Positions 56,301-64,000 of a stretch of 64,000 bases of DNA are shown here, piece by piece. The stretch comes from Hoplostethus atlanticus. Its lineage: Eukaryota; Chordata; Actinopteri; Trachichthyiformes; Trachichthyidae. Position 1 is the first letter of the stretch. Every line of letters starts with the position of its first letter. The notes under the pieces are model-generated. The model was given only the letters and a program-made list of their open reading frames with translations, was not told where the DNA came from and ran no database searches. The DNA lies in contig JAXDDX010000001.1 in the NCBI GenBank assembly GCA_034670405.1, forward strand, positions 5,327,501-5,391,500, in the 5' to 3' direction. Made by a program: the position numbers and the translations under genes.

Positions 56301-58953
56301 TTTCAATGTATCCTCAGGTGAAGTAGACATTGTTGAACTACACATAAAGGCTTTGACTGAAGCTGGGATAAAAGTCAAAGACATAGCTGTCATTGCCCCA
56401 TACAATTTACAAGTAAGCCATTGATTTGAGGAACTACATCTTGAATATTGCTCCACTGCTACTTTACAATGTTTCCAAGTCAAGTGTATTTGTCACATGT
56501 AGTAGATACAGCAGGTATGTTCCATACAGTGAAATGCTTACTTACAGTGCACTTACTTACTTACTTACAAGTCCTAGCTACAGTGCAAAAAACATTAGAA
56601 TCAAATTAAGAAAGTAGAATAATAACACACAGTAGAATAAAAATAACTATATAAAACAAAGTATATATAAATATTATAAGTACAGGTTGACAAATAGTGC
56701 AGTTGTGTATAATTAAAAGGGTAATAATACACAGTATATTCAAAATGTAAATATCAAAAATATAAGTATAAAGTGTGTAGGTCCAGGATGAATGGCAGGG
56801 GTGGGTGGTAGAGTCTGTAAGGTGCAATGTGTCTATAATGTGGTAGTAATAATGATAGAACAACTTTATTTAACTTTATTTGTATCGCACTTTCCAAGAG
56901 TTCCAGTGTGAAATGATTTTAAGTGATTTGAAAAAATAAAATAAAATGAAATAAACGATTTAGCTAGTCTATTCTCTTGAGGCAGGCTGTTCCAAAGCTT
57001 AGAGGCCTTGACAGAAAAAAGGCCCTTAGACTCAGAGACTAATTCATGTTTGTCTTCATCTCTGTAAAGGTTGATCTTCTGCGTCAGAGACTTTCTGCAA
57101 GGCATCCAGAGCTAGAGATTAAGTCGGTGGATGGTTTCCAGGGCAGAGAGAAAGAGGCCTGTAGTGTTATCGTTAGTTCGGTCGAACAGAAAAGGTAATG
57201 TCTTGATCTGACGCCCGACCTGGCTATGTTACACCATTAGTAAGTTGCATTAGTAAGTGCAGCTTGTTCCTCAATTTTCATTCATACATACATATTTATC
57301 TGTTTATAGGTGAAGTTGGATTTCTAGCTGAGGACAGGAGGATAAATGTGGCTGTTACCCGCGCTAGACGGCACCTTGCTGTGGTGTGCGACACACAGAC
57401 TGTCCAGAATCATGCCTTCCTGAAGTCCCTGATCAGTCATATGACTGAGTGTGGAGAGGTCCGAACAGCCTTTGAGTACCTCCAGGACATTGTGCCACAG
57501 AACTATACCCGCGACCACAAAGACACCAAGGCTAATGCTTCTGCTGGCAGCTCCTTATCTACCACACAGAAGGTCAGCAAAGATCAGCCTGCAGTCAAGG
57601 CAAAGCCGGGGCAGAAGAAACCCCCTGGTGGAAGGAATAAGGAAGATACTGCTCGCTCAGATAAGCACACAAAGTCATGCACGTCAGCGCTGACAGAAGA
57701 AGAGCAGACCAAGAACAAATATGCTGAGATCAGAGAGCAGGTGGATAGCTTTCTGAAGGACCCAAGACGGAGGGAACTACAGTTCCCATCATCCCTCAAC
57801 TCTCATGACCGCCTGCTGGTCCACCAGATCTCTGAGGAGCTGGGACTCAAGCATGAGAGCACAGGGGAGGGTAAAGATAGATGTATTACTGTGTGCAGAC
57901 CACTGAGTTCAACCTCTCCTCCCACTGAGGAGCCAACACAACCAGGAGATGTTCAGGAGGAGGAAAGGGTCCCCGAACCCCAAGCAGGGCCTTTGTGTGA
58001 ACCTCCATTAGACCTGAAAGCTTTACATTTGGAGCGAATGAAGAAGGAGCAACAGAAAAGGGAAGAAAGTGCCCAACAAAAAAAGCATCAGGACAGCATT
58101 CCCACAGGGCAGGCCCAATCTTCAAAGAAGACCAAGTCAGCTAAAGGTTAGCACTAGAAGTATTTAATTTTTAATGTGTTCCTTTTTACATGTCTGGGAT
58201 GTGATGTACATGTCTCTTCGTCATTTCTCCCCCAGGAAAGAATCGTACCAAGGCAGGAGCGTGTGACATTGCTGCTGCTGCTGGTGCAGATGACGACTTT
58301 GACACACTTATGAATGCTGTGATGAAGGCTGACAGTGTGTGCAGTTTTGTCAAGTGTAAAGCCTCTGTGCTAATCCTTGGCCAGCTTTGCCTGTTTTGCA
58401 ATAGGCAATATTGTCTAAGTCACCACATACCAGAGGTAAGGCGAGTTAGAGTGCAAGTGAGGGCCAAACCTGGGCCACATAGTATTTGCAAATGCTTTTA
58501 ATAGTTTGGATTAGCCTACAATGGTGCCAGATAGGTGGGATTTGCCAGATATGACAATACAACAGCTGTTTAGACAATTTAGACAATCACAGGAAAGTAT
58601 TTTAAGTCGCTATATTTTTCAGTGATTGACAACTTAAATACAACCAATTATTTGCAAATACTATGCAGATCTGTGAGCAGCTTGATTCCAAAATGCATCG
58701 TACTGATTTTGTGTTTTCTCCCAAAATGTGATCGTCGTGTTGTTAACACTTTCAGGTCCATGGCTGTGGCGATGAAGCCAAGTCCCATGCTCGGATGAGA
58801 ATAAGCAAGGAAGGCGTTCTTTATGCTGGTAGTGGGAAGAAAGACAAATCTATGGACCCCAATAAGAAAGCCTATCTGCAAAGGAAACTGGACTCCAAAC
58901 TCAAAGGCATGGCGACTCAAAGGAAAACAAAAAGCAAAGAAATGGATAATTAA
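53326..58953 (+). CDS. ighmbp2: SMUBP2 helicase (IGHMBP2), with one-base frame break
   Basis: IGHMBP2 is an SF1 5'-3' RNA/DNA helicase linked to ribosomes and tRNA; human loss causes SMARD1. Exons are 53326-53402, 53632-53801, 53900-54095, 54216-54313, 54514-54677, 54891-55091, 55212-55359, 55448-55622, 55807-55989, 56103-56221, 56318-56412, 57070-57194, 57310-58146, 58236-58435 and 58756-58953. Motifs are GPPGTGKTT (212-220, Walker A), VIDECAQ (371-377, Walker B), [29 protein letters not shown] and [10 protein letters not shown]. An R3H domain ([16 protein letters not shown]) and a C-terminal AN1 zinc finger ([15 protein letters not shown]...CLSHH) follow. Exon 12 is one base too long. The frame reads QGREKEA and then goes off; dropping one base restores the conserved [12 protein letters not shown] stretch. 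As written it meets TGA at 57311-57313. Without the extra base the length is 994 aa (human 993). Confidence 0.92.
54433..54466. repeat. (CATA)n tetranucleotide microsatellite in ighmbp2 intron 4
   Basis: About eight ATAC/CATA units lie 47 bases before the exon 5 acceptor. Confidence 0.9.
56475..56860 (+). mobile_element. Fish interspersed repeat in ighmbp2 intron 11
   Basis: The segment starts AAGTCAAGTGTATTTGTCACATG and continues ATACAGTGAAATGCTTACTTAC, then GTCCTAGCTACAGTGCAAAAAACA, then an AT-rich stretch with ACAAATAGTGCAG. This order matches a repeat I know as common in fish genomes (TATTTGTCACAT ... ACAGTGAAATGCTTACTTACAA). No open frame of interest is present. The family name is not assigned. 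Confidence 0.6.
56866..57052 (-). mobile_element. Truncated LINE-type reverse-transcriptase C-terminus (antisense)
   Basis: The minus strand reads [20 protein letters not shown] and then [17 protein letters not shown]. This matches the A-x-LWNSLP-x(n)-S-x-SF-x(n)-LK motif found at the C-terminal end of ORF2 in many fish non-LTR retrotransposons. Only the last 60 or so codons remain, ending next to the ighmbp2 exon 12 acceptor. The element is inactive by truncation. Together with the adjacent repeat at 56475 it accounts for nearly all of this 657-bp intron. Confidence 0.6.
57158..57162 (+). other. ighmbp2: Apparent single-base insertion in ighmbp2 exon 12
   Basis: GAG GCC T GTA GTG TTA TCG: with the T at 57160 skipped, the frame continues as [12 protein letters not shown], the conserved helicase motif region. 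With it, the frame reads [12 protein letters not shown] and then stops at the start of exon 13. Total coding length is 2986, one more than a multiple of three. Confidence 0.85.
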
Positions 58954-59285
58954 AGTTATTACAATTAAATGTAATATTCAGTAGAACTGAAGAATGTCAT
59001 GGTGAGCAAGATTAAACACTTAATAATGATATTTTATCCAAGTCTTGTGTGATGACTTATAATTTCATACATACATACATGCAATATCGTTTTCCCAGAC
59101 CTACATTTATAATGGATAATTGGATATGATCATACAGGTTGCTACTGAACGCCACACCTACAGCATGGAATAGTACTGTAATAATAATACAATTGATTTG
59201 TTATTTGTGTATGGGTGACAGCCATAACACACATCTCAAAAGAAACCAGACCTAGTCAACTGTCTGTCTGTCTGTCCGTGTCAGT
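58954..59285. other. Convergent 3' regions of ighmbp2 and trim
   Basis: ATTAAA at 59011-59016 is a possible ighmbp2 poly(A) signal. The remaining bases up to the trim stop codon hold an ATACATACATAC stretch and a short TGTCTG repeat near 59262-59278. No other gene is present. Confidence 0.45.
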
Positions 59286-61294
59286 CTAAGGTACATCTAT
59301 AGCTATTGTCATTGCACAAATTGTCAGTGGACTGGGGCTTTTCCCCTCCTCATACATACCAGGGGCGAAGTAGGGGAATACTCTCTCTGCGAATCTTTCT
59401 TTAAATGTGTGTATTGGTGTTAAATCAGCAGTGTTGATGAACACTACCTTTCCCTTGTCATAGTCCAGTTCTACAGTAATCCTCTGGAGTTTCTTCTTCA
59501 CTACTAGCCTGATACGAGGGGAAGTCTGAGCCCAGTACGTGTCCCCACACAAACCAATGACCCAGAAACCCTCAGCCGGGTTTAGGAAGACGGTACTCTT
59601 CCTTTTGATCGACTCTCGGGCCACACCTATGTTCCAATCTTTACCATGGCCCAGCTCTACAGTCCATTTGTGCTTTCCAGAATTGAACCCAGTAGCTCCC
59701 AGCACAGACATGCGGCTGCTGCAGCGTTCAGGGTTGTCAGGAAGGAGCTGTTTACTGCCATATTGCACGCAGGTCAGTTCGTGAGAGAACCTCAAGTTGC
59801 ATTGGGCTGTATTTGGATCCAGAGTGACAGGAACTAGAAGCATAAACAAAGTTCAGTGGATTGAAAATACCTGTAGTTTATAGTGGGGTATTAATGGTCA
59901 TAGACTTGTGACTCACCACACTTGACAACTTCGGCCATCTTCTTCCAAATTCCAAATTTAAGTATTCCCAGATGTTTTGCAGAATCTATCAGAATATCTC
60001 TGATACACTCTGGCTCTTGAATGTTGTATTTGGCCCTGGAACATGGTGAAATGATTCATACGGTTTCTTATTCAGAGAGGTCATGCTGGCTTTAGCAAAC
60101 AGTTGGTTATATACATACCTTGTCTTAGTCTTTTTGTAGTCCTTCAGCAAAAGAATGAAATGAAAACAGTTAAAGAAATTGATCATATCTTTTACGTGTC
60201 AGGTTAAGCAAAATGCCACTGTATGAATAATGGCTCAAAATGTACCTGTAAGAATAGTACGTCCCTCGCTCTGATGGCGCTCTCAATATCACTGACAATG
60301 GAAGAGAGGTTTTTGATCTTGTCCTCAATATGCTTCAGTTTCGAACACATCACCTGGGTCTTCGTTTCCTCTTCGTGTCTAAGCTTCATCAGTCTGGCCT
60401 TTTCCTCCCTCCACAGAAACTGGTGTAACTTCTCAAACTCATCCTTTATCGCTTTCTCATTTTGAAGTGCCTGGGTCTGTGTGACCAGACGTTGATTATT
60501 TACACAGACAAATACTGAATTTAAAAGGAGTGATGCCAAGGTGCTTCTACTTGCAGACAAAACAGCCTGTGTGTGCTGCAACATGTAAACTGTTTACCTC
60601 AGTAAATAATAATTGCAAGTAGAAGTGCCTTGTAAAATTATTTATACTTAAATATAATTGGCACATTGAATGGTGTAGTAACTTTTACCTTTATATATTT
60701 TTTGGTTTCCTCCCATTGCTCCTTTGTCTTGTTCAGTATTTTTAGCTGTTTCTGCAAGGACTCCAGCTTGGATGAAACTTCTTTCTGAAATGTTAATGGT
60801 GATAAGCCAAAATGCTTTTATAACTACACCTGTCAAATTGTTAGTAACAATTCTCGTTATACTCTTTCAGATAGGTAACTTCATCCTATGTTTTCGGGAT
60901 ACTGTACCTTTTTCTCCAGAGCTGCCTCGCCAACTGGGCAACATTCGTGAATTCTATGCTGCTTTGATGTCTGGCAGACGAGACAGATGAGCTCTTCATC
61001 ATTCTGACAGAAAAGCTGCAGCTTCTCGTTGTGAACACTGCAAAGTTCTTGATTCTCGCCTGTCCTTTGCTTTTGAATGTCTGCAGCTATCTTTAGTGGC
61101 AAATTGATAGGAGGCCTCTCAGAGACAGACAATGTGCGGCACACAGGGCATTCTCGAGATCCTTTCCATTCCCAGAGTTTCTGTAAACAAACTTTGCAAG
61201 AGTTATGGCCACATTTTAGGAGAACAGGAAGGCGAAAAACCTCACAGCACACAGGACAAAGCAGGTCCTCAGAGAGTGAAGCCCTTGCTGCCAT
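59286..61294 (-). CDS. TRIM35-like E3 ubiquitin ligase (RING, B-box, coiled coil, PRY-SPRY)
   Basis: TRIM proteins are ubiquitin ligases, many of them in innate immunity; the target here is unknown. Minus-strand exons are 61294-60908, 60784-60689 (96 nt), 60476-60246 (231 nt), 60141-60119 (23 nt), 60035-59917 and 59833-59286. The 96/231/23-nt series is the classic TRIM gene structure. Phases agree, giving 467 aa. The RING is C3HC4 (CPVC...CGHNSCKVC...CPVC, residues about 11-53). The B-box2 has CSVH...C...CLVC...H. The coiled coil is charged. The PRY starts at about TLDPNTA, with LSD-like FSHELTCV, and the SPRY has GFNSGKHKW-type and FINTADLTPIHTF stretches. The chosen start gives MAARASLSEDLLCPVC; an in-frame ATG at 61378 would add 28 residues. 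Family assignment is by overall pattern. Fish carry many lineage-specific TRIM35-like copies, so no symbol is given. Confidence 0.9.
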
Positions 61295-61808
61295 CAAATC
61301 CAAGTGTCCAATGAAAAACCAATCCAATCCAATGAACGTTCCTGTACATGTCTCTCTTAAGTTGAGTGTAGGCAGCAAATCTCTGCTCTCAAAGTCATGG
61401 GGTTGGAGTTTCTGTAAATGTTGACAAACTAGCTGAACTGGTTAAGTGTATATAAGCAATACTTTTTACGAGTGAAAGTATCGCTTCCTCATATCTTATG
61501 CTAGAGTAGCACAGGTTTGAATTTATACTCCCACGTAACAGGAGACTATAACTTTTCACTACAATATGGAAATAAGTCAATAATATCCAACTTAACTCAC
61601 ATTTCAGAAGACAGGATAGTATGTAGCATATGCTGTGGAAAAACAATTCTGTCACAAATTGTCATATAATAGCATACATCATAAATGCATTATCTTTCCC
61701 TAGAAATATGCATTTAGGCCTACAGTACACCATGGTGCATGGGGAGGCAGTCTCATGTCACCAGGCCTACAAATATGAAAAGAACCACGTATTCTCACTT
61801 TCGGTGCA
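61295..61808. other. Upstream region of the trim gene
   Basis: AT-rich DNA with no recognised exon. It probably contains the promoter of the minus-strand trim gene. No interferon-response or TATA motif was confidently seen. Confidence 0.35.
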
Positions 61809-64000
61809 CTTTATTTTCATGACAAAAATGAATTCATATTAATATTAACAATGCATTTCAGTCAGTCCCTCTAAATCATAAAATGATTAACAGAATTTCT
61901 AAAACATGTATTTCAACTTTGTGTATTTACTGCATCAATCCTCTGAAGAGGGCAAGGCTTGGAGGAAAAAACAGAGGTAGTTTAAACCATTAAAATGAGT
62001 GGTTGTTCTGTCAGCAGTTGCAAACATTAAAATCAGGTTAAACGTGTTTTAAAATATCTCAGAGCCTACATAAAAAGTCAGAGTGAAACATCTAAACACC
62101 ATAGATATTATCTATGCTGTATGTGTAAATAGGTTTTCCATTGACCATAATCTGGGTAAACCGACAATAAATGTAAAATGTAGCATCATTGGGCTCTGAA
62201 GGGAGCGCATGGTGCTCAGACAAGAACAGGGAAAGTGCCGTCCAGAAGTCAATTAGTGATGTTCTACAATGAAAAACATAAGTGCTTGTGCAGTATAGGC
62301 AAAAGTCTTGGTCTCTCTCTGCTCATGCTGTCAACTTGGCAGTAGTCACATGTTATAGAGACAGTACTGAACAGCTAGTGGGTGTACTGCTCTTGGTTGT
62401 GTGGTGAAATAAGTTGTTCACCACTCTTGGCTGTGAAAGTTCGACTGATGTGATGACAGTGGCTTGTTCCTGTAGTATCAAGCATTTAACATGTTTTCAC
62501 TATAATCAACTCATCAATGTTTAGCCTTACCTTAAGAAATGTTTTAAAATACAACACTTTACTATACCACACAAGGACACCACACTCTCCTTAAAAATAA
62601 ATTTAGTATTAGAGGCTTAGAGTTTTTGAGGAAAATCTATATGACAAACTCCATCTAAGCCCTGACCAACTCTCAAGTCTCATTTTGATTGATAAGGTTT
62701 GTTTATCATAATTGAGAAAAACAGAATTAAACAAATATACTGTAAGAAAGTTTGAATGATGAAAGCCATTGAATATTTAAGAAATATTGAAATTTTGATA
62801 TAACAAATATGCATACACAGTTACTTTGAACAACAATTGATGTCATCCATCTTTGTTGCTCAGCATTGCAAATAAAACATGCAATAACAATCCAAATGGT
62901 GGCTGATCAATATTTTCTTAGTCTAATCAATCAATCTAATCAGTCAATCTAATCTTAGTATTTGACTCTCTCCCTTGACATCACCTTGATATTATAATGC
63001 CACCCTTTTCCAATAAAAAAAATTCACCATTGGGATTTTACCAATCAAGTCATATTTACACATATCAAAGTACCACAGTAATACATGAGAATATGTATGT
63101 CTTTGTATTATTCAACATGTAAATGATTGGTCATATAAAGTCATTTTCCAATATCACATAAGGTTTCCCTTCTCAACAGTCTTTAGACTTAAATTGCAAC
63201 AAACTTTCTGTTGTCAGACTTAAGAGGAAAACATTTCCAGATATAAACGCTGGATAGAATAGGAATTTATATGAGTAACACAATGTGTGTTGATCCTGTT
63301 CCTTAGTCTGTGAGAGTAAGGAAAAAAACAGCTGCATACACCTGCTTAGTAAAGACATACTAGTTTTTAGACTTGTTAAGAGAGTTTTAGTTTAGTTCGT
63401 TTTAGGGTTTACAAAACACACCAAATGAATCAAACTCTTAACATTAGATTATGTACATGAGTATAATAATAATAAATAATAAATACACCATATCTGAAAT
63501 CAAATAAATTCCTCAATGGCAGCAGTGATACTGTTCTCTACCCTGAAGTGACAATATGATCAACCAGCACAGGGAAAGTACTTCAGAAACTGTAGACGGT
63601 CTTAGAATCAAAATCCATAATATGTGTGTGGTCATTTAACAATTGGATGTATGGTAAAAGTAAATGTTGAAATTTCAACAACAAACCCTGTGGCTACGAT
63701 TACTGAGATATCACTGAATGTTAAACAAATAGTCTTTTTATAAATCCTTTCATCTCATGCTTCCAATACAATTGCAAGGCATATAATAGCAAATGGACAA
63801 AGATCTAAATTCTTTCTGGACTGCTCCATAGTCCTCTAACTATACTCTAAAATAGATGGTCAGTCATCAGAGACAATGTACTGTAGGATTTCTTCAGCTT
63901 ATATTGAAATGTAACGTTGCCGGTTAGGCCTTCTCAGTTAGCTGTCGCTTACAGGTAGACGTCTGTGAATAACCAGTAAAGACATGGGTGCCTTGATTCT
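61809..64000 (-). other. Gene-free AT-rich stretch, possible long 3' UTR
   Basis: No open frame over about 60 codons and no splice-bounded exon was recognised. On the minus strand AATAAA at 61815-61810 sits at the left end of this unique, repeat-poor stretch. That would suit the distal poly(A) site of a minus-strand gene whose coding part lies beyond position 64000. This is inference; the region may simply be intergenic. Confidence 0.25.

Noticed and set aside
59539-59784. Plus-strand frames across the PRY-SPRY exon
   Set aside because: They are antisense shadows of the intact minus-strand trim exon.

Overview
The window is vertebrate nuclear DNA, almost certainly from a ray-finned (teleost) fish. 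It holds compact multi-exon genes with GT-AG introns. Long dinucleotide microsatellites and pieces of fish-type interspersed repeats fill the non-coding DNA. The coding exons read as clear orthologues of vertebrate genes. I cannot name the species. There is no bacterial operon, CRISPR array or phage.

Layout, left to right. 1-2.5 kb: no gene is recognised; a possible 5' exon of a minus-strand gene ends at 2193. 5.5-6.7 kb (-): tmem80, a ciliary transition-zone protein of the TMEM17/TMEM216/TMEM80 family. 9.2-25.8 kb (+): a complete myrf (26 coding exons, 1030 codons), the self-cleaving membrane-tethered transcription factor, with a 7.4-kb first intron full of microsatellites and a 2.3-kb 3' UTR. 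28.4-29.7 kb (+): tmem258 (79 aa, oligosaccharyltransferase subunit). 30.8-32.3 kb (-): tmem138 (162 aa, cilium). 35.7-41.7 kb (+): a cracr2b-like gene encoding EF-hands, a coiled coil and a complete Rab GTPase domain (648 aa). 43.4-46.9 kb (+): cd151 tetraspanin (252 aa). 47.5-49.0 kb (+): gatd1 (213 aa). 49.8-52.4 kb (-): chid1, with a one-base frame break. 53.3-59.0 kb (+): ighmbp2, also with a one-base frame break. 59.3-61.3 kb (-): a TRIM35-like RING/B-box/coiled-coil/PRY-SPRY gene (467 aa). 61.8-64 kb: AT-rich DNA without a gene, possibly the 3' UTR of a minus-strand gene beyond the edge.

These genes do not form one pathway; the order reflects synteny. Their human counterparts all lie on chromosome 11 but in separate blocks: TMEM80, CRACR2B, CD151, GATD1 and CHID1 at 11p15.5; MYRF, TMEM258 and TMEM138 at 11q12; IGHMBP2 at 11q13. 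Here they are interleaved within 60 kb. Divergent pairs that may share promoters are tmem80/myrf, tmem138/cracr2b and chid1/ighmbp2. Convergent pairs are tmem258/tmem138, gatd1/chid1 and ighmbp2/trim.

The points most worth checking are the two single-base frame breaks (chid1 near 51628, ighmbp2 near 57160), the Rab domain kept in the cracr2b-like gene, the QRD-to-RRD change in cd151, and the exact 31-bp repeat in two cracr2b introns. I did not find an undescribed molecular system. Exon borders were worked out by hand from splice signals, reading phase and remembered family sequences, not by alignment software.
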